From Bombardia bombarda (lineage: Eukaryota > Ascomycota > Sordariomycetes > Sordariales > Lasiosphaeriaceae), in the NCBI GenBank assembly GCA_030512295.1, contig JAULSR010000001.1, forward strand, positions 9,323,001 through 9,387,000: DNA of 64,000 nt, in the 5' to 3' direction. This document shows, in pieces, positions 10,820 to 22,294 of this stretch. The first letter of the stretch is position 1. Each line of letters starts with the position of its first letter. Both the position numbers and the translations under genes were made by a program. The notes under the pieces were generated by a model. It saw only the letters and a list, made by a program, of their open reading frames with translations, was not told where the DNA came from and did not search any database.

Positions 10820-11816
10820 AGCATGCACTGAGGGAACAACAACATGAAAAGGAATGGAATGGAATGGAATGGAATGGACCGTGATGTGGTTGATCTCTGG
10901 CTACCTGGATGGGAGCACGGGATGATGGCGGTCATTATTATGTATTTATTGATTATTAGAAAGCACCTGTCTGCTGAGATTAAGGTAGGTGTGCTTAGAC
11001 GAATGGCAGGTTATTTGCCGTTTTGTATATACTATGTACTTGATATTGTATATATATTTACTGTGTGAAATCCGGATAGACTACATGTTTGTGTCCTGGC
11101 AAGAGAAAAGGGGGAGTAATGGAAAGATAGGGGCACAAACTTGTTTTGTTGACTTTAGGGACCTCATTCAGTGGCCCGTCGGCACTTCAACAGGCTCAAC
11201 AGGCCAGTGGTAGCAGTTTTTCTGCTGAGCCCATGCGCCACGCGTACCAGCCATCTGGGCCTCTTGATGCGCTGTTGCCGTCTGATTTTACAGTGACATC
11301 GACTGACATGTGAATCTGGCAGCCAGGGGTTAACACGACATGACCCGTGCATATGCATCATGGATGGACATGATTGGCTACATATCTGGCGGTGGCCCCC
11401 GTTATGGGACGATTTGCTCTTGATATCGAATCTAGATAATTTCAGGGCACCCCTCGACAGGCCCATAGCCCCCTGTGCCATTGACTTCCAGGAACGCTGC
11501 TAAAAACCGCCCGATTTGTCCCACGACGGGCTCGAGACACGCATCGCCCCGTTGTCATTGGACCTTTTCTTCGAACTCTCTCAAGGAATTACCTGCCCCG
11601 ATCGATTGACAGTCTTCCTTCGACTTCTTTTCCTGTTCAACCGATACACGCACCTTGCTGGATACCCACCCATCCACCAAGCAGCCGTCAGTTACCTGCC
11701 TGTACCTCAGTTACCTTACTACCTCGGGAACCTTGCGGGTGTCCTCTTGCCTGTACAATAAATACGACAGTTACAACCACAACCACGAAATTCTACACAA
11801 TCACATTCAATTCCCC
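10820..11816 (+). other. Intergenic: PPR 3' flank and ERG1 promoter/leader
   Basis: 997 bp. It starts with a GGAAT repeat. The ~440 bp before the ERG1 start (after about 11375) contain no ATG on the plus strand and are pyrimidine-rich, as expected of a promoter and leader. An ATTGG pentamer lies about 255 bp upstream of ERG1. I did not find a sterol-response element that I would defend. Confidence 0.5.
10851..10878 (+). repeat. Pentanucleotide repeat (GGAAT)5
   Basis: Five perfect GGAAT copies followed by GGA, about 30 bp after the PPR stop codon. Simple-sequence tract in the 3' flank. Confidence 0.9.
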
Positions 11817-13385
11817 ATGACGTTAGAAGACTTCACCTCGCGGGCCCTGGCCGCGCGGCGGCGCAACGAGGCACACGAGGCCGACGTGGTGGTGGTGGGT
11901 GCGGGCATCTTTGGATGCGCTGTCGCGTTTGCGCTGGCCAACCAAGGGCGCAGCGTCATCCTGCTGGAGCGGTGGATGCACGAGCCCGACCGCATCGTCG
12001 GCGAGCTCCTACAACCTGGCGGCGTGGACGCGCTGAGGAAGCTCGGGCTCGAGGCGTGCCTGGAGGGCATCGACGCCATCCCCTGCTACGGCTACCACGT
12101 CAAGTACCACAGCGAGGAGGTCCAGATCCCGTACCCCGTGGTGGACGCGGCGGGCAAAGTGCAGGTCAGCAGCAGCAGCACAAACGGGCAGGCGAACGGG
12201 ACAGAGACAGAGAAGCTCCTAAGCGGCGGCAGCAGCCAAGGCCAACGCCCCGAAGGCAGGGCCTTCCACCACGGGCGCTTCATCATGCAGCTCCGCAAGG
12301 CCTGCAGCGGCCACCCCAACATCACAATCTACGAAACAACCGTCACCGACACCGTCCGCGGCTCGCACGGCGACCAGCGCATCCTGGGCGTCGAGGCGCG
12401 CACGACCGTCGACAAGACCACCAACGAGAAGCGCGCCGACTTCTTCTTCGGCCAGCTGACCATCATCGCCGACGGCTACGACTCCAAGTTCCGCAAGCAG
12501 CTGCTGCGCGGCCGCGCGCCCGTCGTCCGCAGCAAGTTCTACGCCCTCGAGCTCGTCGACTGCCCGTTCCCGCCCGAGGGCTACGGCCACGTCGTCATCG
12601 GCGACGGCACCCTCGTGCTGCTCTACCAGATCGGCACGCACGAGACCCGCGCGCTCATCGACGTGCCCCTCGACCTGCCCGCCGCGTCCCCGCAGAACGG
12701 CGGCGTCAGGGGCTATATTGAAAAGGTGATCTTGCCGTCGCTGCCGGCGGGCGTGCGGCCCAGCGTGGCGGCCGCGCTGGCGGCGAATGGCGGCAAGATA
12801 CCGAAGAGCATGCCCAACAGCTGGCTGCCGCCGGCGAAGCAAGGGGGGAAGCTGCATCCGGGGGTGTTGGTGTTGGGGGATGCGTACAACATGCGGCACC
12901 CGCTGACGGGCGGCGGCATGACGGTGGCGTTTAACGACGTGGTGCTGCTCGCGGGGCTGCTGCACCCGGACAGCGTGCCGTCGCTGGCGGATGGGAAAAT
13001 TATAGCCAAGGTCATGGACGAGTTCCACTGGCGGCGCAAGTCGCTGACGAGCATCATCAATGTGCTCGCGCAGGCGCTGTATAGTCTGTTCTCGGCGCGC
13101 GACCGCCAGCTCAAGGCGCTGCAGCTGGGGTGCTTCGACTACTTCAGGCGCGGGTACACGGACGAGCCGGTGGGCATGTTGGGGGGGTTGATCAGCCGGC
13201 CGGCGGTGTTGGCGTATCATTTTTTCAGCGTGGCGTTCCTGGCGATTTGGCTGAATGGGGTGGCGGTTTGTGGGGGCAGTGTGTTGGGGCTGTGGAAGCT
13301 GCCGGTTGCGGTGGTGGATGCTGTGTTGATCTTGTGGAGGGCGTGTGTGGTGTTTTTGCCGGTGTTGTGGACTGAGATGAGGTGA
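11817..13385 (+). CDS. ERG1: Squalene epoxidase (squalene monooxygenase)
   Basis: FAD enzyme of the ER/lipid droplet that converts squalene to 2,3-oxidosqualene in ergosterol synthesis; allylamine antifungals act on it. One exon, 522 residues. The dinucleotide-binding motif GAGIFG is at residues 28-33 after a short N-terminus, with the acidic end of the fold at ILLER. A Ser/Gly/Gln-rich insert (about residues 119-145) precedes the conserved FHHGRF. The second FAD motif GDAYNMRHPLTGGGM lies near residue 360. The C-terminus is strongly hydrophobic (AYHFFSVAFLAIWL and ending LPVLWTEMR), the membrane region of fungal enzymes. The start chosen is the first ATG; the same frame is open 54 codons upstream without ATG. 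It converges on ALG5. Confidence 0.96.
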   Translation: MTLEDFTSRALAARRRNEAHEADVVVVGAGIFGCAVAFALANQGRSVILLERWMHEPDRIVGELLQPGGVDALRKLGLEACLEGIDAIPCYGYHVKYHSEEVQIPYPVVDAAGKVQVSSSSTNGQANGTETEKLLSGGSSQGQRPEGRAFHHGRFIMQLRKACSGHPNITIYETTVTDTVRGSHGDQRILGVEARTTVDKTTNEKRADFFFGQLTIIADGYDSKFRKQLLRGRAPVVRSKFYALELVDCPFPPEGYGHVVIGDGTLVLLYQIGTHETRALIDVPLDLPAASPQNGGVRGYIEKVILPSLPAGVRPSVAAALAANGGKIPKSMPNSWLPPAKQGGKLHPGVLVLGDAYNMRHPLTGGGMTVAFNDVVLLAGLLHPDSVPSLADGKIIAKVMDEFHWRRKSLTSIINVLAQALYSLFSARDRQLKALQLGCFDYFRRGYTDEPVGMLGGLISRPAVLAYHFFSVAFLAIWLNGVAVCGGSVLGLWKLPVAVVDAVLILWRACVVFLPVLWTEMR

Positions 13386-13908
13386 GGTAGGTGAGGAGGG
13401 ATGTGTGTATATGTTGGATGAGTCGAATAGTTTTGAGAAGAAGAAGGGTAAGGGAAGAGAAAAAGGGAGGCGGGCGTACGGTTGGTTCATGATTCTTTGT
13501 ACATTATTATTATATAGGGTTCTCTCTCTACACCTCTTTTTACCTATAGATAGAATAGGCACTTAATCTTAATCGAAGGGAGACAGTTGTAGGACATCGC
13601 GAGTCATACCTGTGACGAGCTCTCTGGGGTTGGTATAAGAATAAAGTAACGGAGCGTAGATCCGAATAGGAGACCGGGAATATCAAGGTTGAGTGTAGAT
13701 TATAAGCTGCAACCTAGTCTCGTGATGTGAATTCATACGTTTATATATCGCTTGCTTGTATGGCGCATACCAAGTCTATGCCCAATCCATGGGCGCTTGC
13801 AACATAAACAAAAGATCACCCTAATCATACCATTCCCGATAATCGCAAATTTTGTTCGGAAGATATCTATACACAGCCAACCCATCCATGACCCATGCCT
13901 TTGCCATC
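13386..13908. other. Convergent intergenic ERG1 / ALG5
   Basis: 523 bp between two facing stop codons, AT-richer than its surroundings; it should contain both 3' UTRs and polyadenylation signals. No gene seen. Confidence 0.5.
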
Positions 13909-15361
13909 TCATGTCAGTCTCCGCCGATACACACCCAGCATCCAGCTGGCACGGAGAACAGCAAGGCCGATAGCCATCTTGATGCTGTCCTGGACCAGGT
14001 TCATCTTGCTCCCGTCCACCTCGTGCCAGCCGACGGGCACCTCGGCTACTTTAATGCCGTAGCTGGTCCCGATGACGGAGCCGTCGCTCGACAGCACGGG
14101 CGTGGCGGGCGCCGACTCGGCCAGCATCAGCATCTCAATGTCGAATATCCAGCCCTCCGAGTGCATGTAGGGGATGATGTGCGGCAGGGCGGCGCGCGAG
14201 AAGAGCTTGAAGCCGCACTGGGTGTCGCGGATGCGCGAGGTCGCGGGCGGGGTGAGGATCATGAGGATGAAGTGGAAGGAGCGCATGAGGAAGTTGCGGA
14301 TTGCCGAGCGCTGGGGGTGGTTGTGTTAGATATGGGCTCATTGAGTAAGGGTTGGGGGGGGGGGGGGGGGATATATAACGTACCTTGACCACAGCCTCAC
14401 TACCGACCAAGTGCGCCCGGCTACCAATCGCCACCCCCCTGTTGGAGCCGTCCACGACGTCCTCACACCCCTCGATCAGCTTCTCCAAGTCACTGAACCT
14501 CGACGCGCCGTCTGCGTCAGCAAAGACGGCGTACTTGCCGCGGACGTGGCGGAGGCCGTGCGTGACGCCGCCGCCCTTGCCCCTGTTCTTCTCCAGCGTC
14601 ACGACCCGCAGCACATCGTGCAGGCCGTGCTTGCGCGAGACGTCCAGCGCCACCTCGACGGTCCGGTCCTTGCTCCCGTCGTTGACGATGATGATCTCGT
14701 AACCAGATGGCTCTGCTTTTGTTTTCGACGCGGCATTGCCGCCGCTCTTAAAGACTCGTCGGTGCGGCGTCGTGGAGCGAGAGCGATCCTTCCTGCCAAT
14801 TGCTGCTGGTGCTGCGAGATGTGCCCCAGGGGGACGCCCGAATCTTCGGTCCAGGTACTCGACCATCTCCTCGAGGGTGGGGATTACACGATCGGCCTCG
14901 TTGTATGCCGGGATGACAACGCTGATTTCTACCTCGGCAGGCTCGAGGGCGCTCGCATCGTCGGGCACGGGGAAGCCAGCCGGGATGGTTGGGTACGAGG
15001 ACGACTCGTGGAGGCTGCCTTCGGCGCGCCAGCGGTCGTACCAGGAGGGCAGCTGGCGCGGGCTACTGATGGTGCCATCAGAGTTGGTGGTGATATATGT
15101 CTTTTCGGAAGGGAGAGGCGGGCGCGGTTTGGGCGCGAGGAGGTGGAGGGTGATGTATATCTGGAGATTTGGAGGTCAGCTGAAGTACCTGACGAGAGGA
15201 ATAGGGGTGGCTCATACAAGTCCAATCGCGAATCCAATCAATGCGGTCAAGGCAGGGAGTATTATGTGAGCTGGGGTGTCTTTGACGACGTCGTAGAGAA
15301 ACCAGACCAGCTGTTCTGGCAGACCGGCGACAAGCTCGTGGCGAGCCGGAGGGGATGCCAT
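13909..15361 (-). CDS. ALG5: Dolichyl-phosphate beta-glucosyltransferase
   Basis: ER GT2-family enzyme that makes dolichol-phosphate-glucose for the N-glycan precursor. Three exons on the minus strand: 15218-15361, 14384-15160, 13909-14310, giving 440 residues. An N-terminal signal anchor spans about residues 33-56 (IILPALTALIGFAIGLIYIT). The GT2 fold starts at VEISVVIPAYNEADRV, followed by IIIVNDGSKDRT, KNRGKGGGVTHGL, the DxD-type FADADGA, and DTQCGFKLF. A ~35-residue basic/Ser-rich insert separates the first beta strands. The 73-bp second intron contains a run of 17 C on the coding strand. All splice sites are GT-AG and preserve frame. Longer than the ~334-residue yeast protein mainly through the inserts. 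Confidence 0.95.
14354..14370 (+). repeat. G17 homopolymer inside ALG5 intron 2
   Basis: Seventeen consecutive G on the plus strand (C17 in the transcript) in a 73-bp intron, between donor and acceptor. The length is prone to replication or sequencing slippage. Confidence 0.9.
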
Positions 15362-18300
15362 GCTTTTAGTAAATAAAGAAGCGGTTTCAAGACCGCAATA
15401 ATACGCGGTTCAGGGCCACATGGAAAGAAAACGACGACAACGGCCGGCGATAGCGACGACGACGACGACGAGGCTTAGACTCTCTTGAAGATGCCACGGA
15501 GCTACAAGGAAACGTGGCGTGCAAGGCTGGCAAATCAAATCAGGGTCTTCCCTGTCGATCGTGCAGCAGGCAAGCGCGCAGGGACCACCCGCAGCCGCGA
15601 TAGTGGATTCTCCCGCCCGTTCCATTTCAGTCATCGTTGTCGGCTCCACCTAACACGATCGCTCAGCAACATCATTCATCATTCTTACAACATGTGTTGA
15701 ATTCATCATAGAAGGCGAGCGCAAATGTTTCGATTGTTTGGAAGAGGGCATTTACTTCAATCTACTTATCATTTAAATTTGCCTACATTTAATCGAGCCC
15801 GGGTTTTCATGTTGCGATGTGCCACGGAGAGCCAAACCGACCAACCCATCCAAGGATACCCAGATGATCGATTCCCGGCGAAGGGTAAAAGAAGCCTGCG
15901 TTTCTTGCTTGTCTTGAATTGGTCAAGAGACGCATCAAGACACATCATATCAATCACTTCAGCAGAGAAGCAGAAGTAAGTAACAGTACATTCTATGCAA
16001 GTAGCGTTTTCGAAATATAATTGCCCGCAGTATTGACCGGCGTGCTGCAACCTCTCGTCCAAATCGAGATGTCTTCGTCTGGGGCCCAGACCTCACAAGT
16101 ACCGCCGTCCAGATCGTGTTAAAGGTCATCAGCCAAGATGCCCGAGCCTTTCACCAAGAAATTAAGCTCAACTAACAGCAGTACTTCATCTCAATGGACC
16201 CCAAAGAAAGCCAAGAGTTGGAGTCTCCCATCACTAACCCCGCCTTCCTCCGCGCCATAACAAAAGCAGACAAAAGACCAACATTGAATCTAAGACGGGG
16301 AGGAAATCAATCCTTTTTAGGTCAGACCACCGCCCCAGGACGCCAATATGACAGTCAAGGTATGCCTTCCTATTTCAGAATTACCCCAGACTGGGCGGCG
16401 GCAGCAGACCAACCCTGTTCGCCCAATGTTTGGTTTTCATGCAAGGGTCCAAAGGCGAATGCCACCACGGTCTCGAAAGTCTCGTTCCTTCCTCAGCTCA
16501 TTCATTCACATTGCAGATTTATTTTATTATACTACTACTACTGCCTTACTACTTTAAGGTACTGGACGCAAGATGAGCACATATGGTACAGTACGCATTG
16601 GTTACCTTACGGATGAACTATCAGTTACCAACCGCACGAGGTCGTGTGATGATCAAGTTGACCGGCGCATTGGGCATCGGAACCCATACCACCCACCACC
16701 CATGGACCGAGCTGGACTTACACCAGAACCCGACCCTGACAGGCCCATGATGGTTCGTCGCTGCTCTGCCCCGACGACGCAGTTCGATGCAACCACACCG
16801 CCATCTCCTCTGGAATAAGCCTCTAGATCAGTTACCCCGATGGTTGCTACGCTGTGCCGTGTGAGTGATCAAGGCTTCATTCACGATTTGTGTCGACAAG
16901 CGCCCTCAAGGGTGGAGACGAGTACGGATAATGCAGCAATTTCGCACAATCTATCGCTGAAGATATCCTTTCGGATGCACTTATATGGAACGATATGTAT
17001 GATTATATTGAACTTTCCGCGCGACCACGTGGGTTCTTGACTTGTTCATGGGTTGGACACACCACACACATGCCCCCCACTCATGTGGGCTCATTTTCTT
17101 CCTGAAAAGCGCTCAACCTTGTGGTTCCCTTTTGTTCACTGTGGGCTGAAAAAGTTGTTGAAGCTTCAGCTCGCTCGGGCTGCCGCCACTGGACTGATCC
17201 AACGCGAAAACCGTGCGTCTTAAGATTATGATGGCGAGAGCGAGAGAGCGAGAGGAATTTGAAATAGGTACTTTGGTAATGTTTTCATCGGATCTGTCTT
17301 AGTGGTAATGGTTAGTACCTAATGAACGTCTCGATCGTGGTGTTGTCTCTCACCTACGAGACTAACGGCACCCGATGAGCCGGCATCTCGGAAGATAAGT
17401 ATCACCCAATTCATACCCACCCCGACTTCCACATTGTCAGTTGATAGGCCGCCCAATTGCCGTTATGGATATTCCCAGCGTTTTAGTTTCTAGTAGTTCG
17501 CGCCGATCCCGATGGGCCCGATGGGCCCGCTAGCATGGGGATCAAGGGGGGGTGATCGTCGTCCATCTCAACGTCAAATGTCAACGGCGGCGGGAACGGC
17601 TCCCAGCCTCATCCGAACTGAGAGACAATGAATTCGTCAAGTGGCTACGAGCTCGCGGAGATATTTGATATAAATCGGCCATGCATACACACGTAGTACA
17701 CACATATATCACCTTGAGGATTGATCAGCATTGGGCTAGGCAGAATGGGGGTTTCCCATTGGCTTATACATGACGGAGAAGACATCTAACTTGTCTTGAG
17801 CTTGTATAGTATGTATTTGATGGGTGAGCTGGTCTGGATGCTGAACTAGCAATGAGGCATGAGGCTAACGAAAACACCAAATCCTCCACTGGTATACTGT
17901 GTGTGCATAACACTAGGCAGCTAGATATGCAAAGTAAATAGGACAGAATGGGGGAGAGGCGGCAACGCACCAATAGGTATCGATGTCAGTTACCTATCAT
18001 TCCCACGAGATCAGTCAGCCCCGGATATAGCCATCATAGGTAGACAGATAGATAGACAACAGGCACAGTTCGCAGCAGTAATAAGAAGACAAATGCACAA
18101 GACATTCGCTACTCTACGGATAGTCGGTCATCCGCGGGGTGACGGGGGGGAAGCGCATAGAGAATTAGGCAGACAGACTGTGAGATTAGTGACGGTTAGA
18201 CGAAAAACATGCAATTTAGTTCGGGCAGGTAGGCAGGTAGATATTGTGTGTATTCCTCCCAAAGAAGCCGGCGTGGTGCTGAGCCACCGCCTGACAGTAT

Positions 18301-18894
18301 CCGATTCATGAAATAAGATTAATTACATGTGCGTGCCCGCGCAGACCACAGGTCAGAAATGTCTCCCATCCCAAAGGACTAATAATATTAGATATAGAAT
18401 GTACAAATGTCAACCAAAGCTCAAGGTAACTGACTGTCCCTTGACCATTGAGATTGATAGATAAATAAGTGTAAGTAGTAAGTAAGTAGTAAAAAAGTAT
18501 GTGCGAGCTGTGTGCCGCTTGTAAGTAACTTATGTGGGCACAAGTTGATTCCCCCAAGCCCAAAAACACAGAAACGCAAAATTATAAACACCAATAACTC
18601 CAACTTTTAACCCCAATCCCAGCATCGTTAAGCAAAATAGATATCAACATAGGGACAATGTATAATAGTCGTCTGTTGTAATAAGTAACGGCGTGCAGTA
18701 TATGCTCATAACGAAGTGAACCAGAAGAAACAAGACACAGGGAATAATTAACGTTTGGTGGTGTTGGTGGTGGTCCGGATATCCAAAAACAAAACAAAAC
18801 GCCTGGGCTAATCCAACGACAAAGCAAAGTTGAAAAAAGGGCAGAATTCCAAAAGCACCACAAGATAGGGTTTGTTTGTTAGGCGTATGTATCC
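15362..18894. other. 3.5 kb region without a recognisable gene
   Basis: Lies between the ALG5 start and the stop of the unknown gene at 18895. It contains the ALG5 promoter and the 3' flank of the next gene. Open frames exist (longest ATG frame 16194-16616, 140 codons) but none shows codon regularity, domain resemblance or clear splice partners. Base composition does not suggest strong RIP. TACCTA/TAGGTA motifs recur (around 17265, 17310, 17990, 18230). Confidence 0.5.
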
Positions 18895-20271
18895 TCAAAC
18901 CGCAACAGCTGTATTCTTGCTGCCCCTTATCGACCACCGATTCTTCTTGACGAGCTTCGGCGCTTTGCCCGTCTTGGGCGGTGGCAGAACGATCTCCTGC
19001 GGTCCAGGCAGGCTAGCTTCGTCGAATGAGGTCGGCAGAGCGCTCACCATGGAGAAGGGCCGCATCCTCCCCGAGGTCTGTTCTTTCGTAGATGATGTGG
19101 GCTCGGCCGAGGCGGAGAGGTCCGAGTTGATCGTCTCCAGTTCCGTGAACCGGGTGTTCTTGGATGGCCGTCTGTTCTTGTTGGGTGAGGTTGTGATGGC
19201 GGTTCCAACTGGAACTTGAATTTCAACGGCCTCTGTCGTCGATACCAGATCCTCCACGATTACTTTGGATGCCGGGTTCGCAATCTTGGCGGCAAGAGAT
19301 GTGCTGGATGCGACGGGAACGACTGTCACGGAGCTGGATGTTGAAGCGGCAGATGATGCTACAGGAGCCGGGGTTGAGATGGCATTGCCTATCTGCTTGG
19401 GTGGCAATGCTGGGATGGGCGGGATGCCGATCGCGGCTAGCGAAGTGCTGCTAGTATCTCTGCTGGGGCTGTATCTGGAAGGAACGAATGCCGTCTTGGC
19501 TGGCGCGCCGTACTGGTTGGGATCTGAAATTCTGCGCGCGTGATTCGGATGCAGACGGTGGAGAGAATCGGTATCACTCAACGGCCTCCTTGGCGATGGG
19601 GGGCTTGTGGCTTGAGGAATGTACGAGACTGGGCGCACAACAGGTTTCATCTCTAAGTCGTCTTGAGAGCTGTCCGAATTGCTGGAGCTCCTAGCTGAAG
19701 ACATTGCCGGGGCCCTGCCCCTCTGGTGCACCAGAGCCTCGAGGGGCGATCGAACAGCGGATGCTTTGCTGGACGACCTGCTTGCGCGCCCCGAGTCCAC
19801 TAAAACCCTCTCCACCTCCTTGCCCTTTACCGACAAGCTCGCCGCGTCGACAGGGAAATAGCTCAACTCGCCGCCATTATGGCTCCAGCCTGGCGGCATG
19901 CTGCTGTAGCTGTAGGCTCGGGGCACTTGACGGACGGGGCTGGCGTATGTGGATGGATATGAGACATGCGAGAGGCTGCTGTTGACTCGGGGCATGCCCG
20001 AATGCATGCCCTGGTGGACGGGCGTCATCATGCCGCCCATGCCGACGTTGTTTGCCGTCATTGCGCTCCTCCTTCTGTTCTGCGCGAGGATCTTTGGCCT
20101 GTCCGTCTCTCTCCAGGTCGCCGGGCCTGCCGAAATAGCATCGATGGCGGCATGCTTGGGAATATGCTTATACGGCACCTTTGCCTCTTCCTTCTTCTCC
20201 AGCTCGGCCTTCTTCGCCGAGTGCTCCTTTGCTGCCTGGCGGCTCCGTTTGAACATGGAAAATACCGACAT
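18895..20271 (-). CDS. Conserved-looking fungal protein of unknown function, Ser/Pro-rich
   Basis: 458 residues in a single exon. Start chosen at the ATG giving MSVFSMFKRSRQAAKEHSAK; the frame extends 16 codons upstream without a better ATG. The N-terminal ~75 residues are basic and ordered-looking (KVPYKHIPKHAAIDAISAGP, then WRETDRPKI and NRRRSAMT). This block resembles a segment I associate with uncharacterised Pezizomycotina proteins. The middle (about 90-420) is Ser/Pro/Ala-rich and probably disordered, with SRYSPSR- and RRPSKNTRF-like potential phosphosites. The C-terminus is a short basic block (KAPKLVKKNRWSIRGSKNTA). No membrane segment, catalytic motif or known domain is visible. A function cannot be given. 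Upstream lies a 6.6 kb gap shared with PSY2. Confidence 0.75.
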   Translation of the reverse strand: MSVFSMFKRSRQAAKEHSAKKAELEKKEEAKVPYKHIPKHAAIDAISAGPATWRETDRPKILAQNRRRSAMTANNVGMGGMMTPVHQGMHSGMPRVNSSLSHVSYPSTYASPVRQVPRAYSYSSMPPGWSHNGGELSYFPVDAASLSVKGKEVERVLVDSGRASRSSSKASAVRSPLEALVHQRGRAPAMSSARSSSNSDSSQDDLEMKPVVRPVSYIPQATSPPSPRRPLSDTDSLHRLHPNHARRISDPNQYGAPAKTAFVPSRYSPSRDTSSTSLAAIGIPPIPALPPKQIGNAISTPAPVASSAASTSSSVTVVPVASSTSLAAKIANPASKVIVEDLVSTTEAVEIQVPVGTAITTSPNKNRRPSKNTRFTELETINSDLSASAEPTSSTKEQTSGRMRPFSMVSALPTSFDEASLPGPQEIVLPPPKTGKAPKLVKKNRWSIRGSKNTAVAV

Positions 20272-22250
20272 GATGGGCAATGTGGTGGCTGGCAGTCGTG
20301 CCGACCAGCAAAACCACAATGACGAAGGGGGTTAAGAGCAACCCGGGTGGGCGGATTTGAGGTCAATCACCTGCCTTAAACGGCTCGAAGAACAGGCCGG
20401 GGTAAGATGATTGCAGCTACACTACTGCTGGCCCCCTGCTAGAGAGGAGGGGTTCCGTTAAGAGGAAGCGGGGACTGCTAAACGTTGGCGGGTGTAACGC
20501 TAGGTAGGTGAAGCCGGGCAGACAGCAGAATAGCACCCTCGCTGTTATCGTCGGGACGGAAACTGAAGCCGCACCCGATGGAAGTAAAAGTTGGTGAGGG
20601 ACGGCGGGGTAGGACACGAAATCGCTCGAGGTCGGCAGATATCGAGAGGGAGAAGGGAGGGTCGGAATTGGGAAGGCTGAAGCGAGGCAAGCTGGGGTAG
20701 GTCCTCACAGCCCGACTTCTCCTTTGTTTTGTCTGTCGAGGAACGAACACGAGAAAGATCAAGATACCCCAGTTGGGGACGCTGGAGGTTGAAGACCTCA
20801 AGAGACAAGCTCCAAGCTCATCCAGCAAGTACCCCGGGCACCCGACCAGACCGCGGCCAAGAAATAGCACGGGAAGGTAACAAATGTAACCCGGAATCCG
20901 AGGTTGTTGTGTAAATGACACGAACAGTGGATGGGTAAGTAGTGAGAGGTTCAAAGAAGCATCGAGGAAAGAAAAAAGAAGGTGTGTGAGGAAGCAGTCG
21001 AACGGGAGTCCAGAACTAATTAATTAGCCATCGACAAGACTTTGCTCACTCACTCACTGAGGTCGCCTTACAGGGAAGGGATGGGGGACGGGACGGGAGG
21101 CCGCATGGATTTAAAAGGCGACGGTGCCAATGTATGTATAATTGTTCACACCGCACACATAACCAAGAGTCCAAGACCTCGCAGCTGCTTCTGGACGGGC
21201 AGCCGACCGAAAAGACGCACACATTGGCAACGAAGCTCAACAGCTCAGAGGAAGCAGCCACGCGCGGGGGACTCTCGATACGGTATACCACACACACCCT
21301 TTGCGGATGATGTGTCCAAGGGAAGGGCTCTCTGTCTGTCCTGGTCCTGGGCCCTGGGAAGCCTGGGCACAGCGGCGGACAGGGCCCTCCCGGTTCATCC
21401 TGGACGGGGGGTTGACCGCACTTCTAATTGGATGCGACGGGATACCATGGGTCCATGTACCTGTACGTCGATCATTCTAGGTTGACGATGCACGTCAAAA
21501 TTCGTTTACGGAAACTGCCCGCTCCACGAGGTTGTCTAATCAATACTTCGTACACTCAGGGCAGGCGCGTACGGTTCGCTCTTTCACACTCGTAGAAATC
21601 AGACGACTCTAGGATCGTTCTTTCCCATAATCCATTTAGGGATTGCGACTACCGCATGCGGATTACGTACCTATTGTAAGAGGTGATCTAAACTTTGTGC
21701 GTCGATACACAAGTCTTGACAGTGCACAAAGAAGATGAAGAAGAAACCCCTCGATGCACTACTAAAATACCACTGCCAAATGGAAAAGAGGCGGCAACAG
21801 CAGGCAAACAACACTCCCCCCACCACCTCGCCTGAGAAATACGAGGGTCCACTTGTCCAGCAAAGTCACGGCTCAGTTGTACTGATACGTGCTGCTGCAT
21901 CCAAATCTCGTACCGCCAGAGCGGCACGCAATTCAACCCGGAATCAATAACTGAGCGCACACCTGCACAAGAAGCTACCCTGGAACGCCATCGTGTCAGC
22001 CGCACACATACACAAAAGTGATGACACGGCCGGTCGGCGGCGGCGGCTGCTTGAGACTGAGAGACATGAAATCAGAGGGCGGCTTGCTGCCCGATGCATA
22101 GTACATACCAATAGAGGCATAACAGCACTGAGGTCGACCACCCCAGCCGCACCAAATAGAGGGAAACATCCAGCCACCGTTGACGTGTTGTGCAATAGTT
22201 GGGAGGAAAACGCCCCGAGGCGTCTCCCATCGGTAATATCTGTTCTATGG

Positions 22251-22294
22251 CTGACTGACTAACTGACTGACTAACTGACTGACTGACTAACTGA
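22251..22294 (+). repeat. Tetranucleotide array of CTGA and CTAA units
   Basis: Eleven consecutive 4-bp units, in order GA GA AA GA GA AA GA GA GA AA GA (each preceded by CT), a partly higher-order 12-bp pattern. Simple-sequence repeat in the non-coding gap. Confidence 0.85.

Noticed and set aside
11655..11816. In-frame N-terminal extension of ERG1
   Set aside because: No ATG in the extension (it would begin at TTG) and the family starts close to the FAD motif; the ATG at 11817 is preferred.
12219..13562. 447-codon minus-strand frame antisense to ERG1
   Set aside because: Rich in His/Arg/Gln/Pro, the typical shadow of a GC-rich coding strand; the plus strand encodes a complete squalene epoxidase.
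11817..15361. ERG1 and ALG5 as part of an isoprenoid/dolichol gene cluster
   Set aside because: Only two genes, convergent, with unrelated neighbours; both use isoprenoid-derived lipids but adjacency alone is weak evidence.
16194..16616. 140-codon ATG frame in the ALG5-upstream gap
   Set aside because: No family resemblance, poor codon regularity and no convincing second exon. Left as a low-priority orphan candidate.
20478..20954. 158-codon minus-strand frame upstream of the unknown gene
   Set aside because: Pyrimidine-rich leader-like DNA translated as Ser/Pro/Leu; most likely promoter or 5' UTR.
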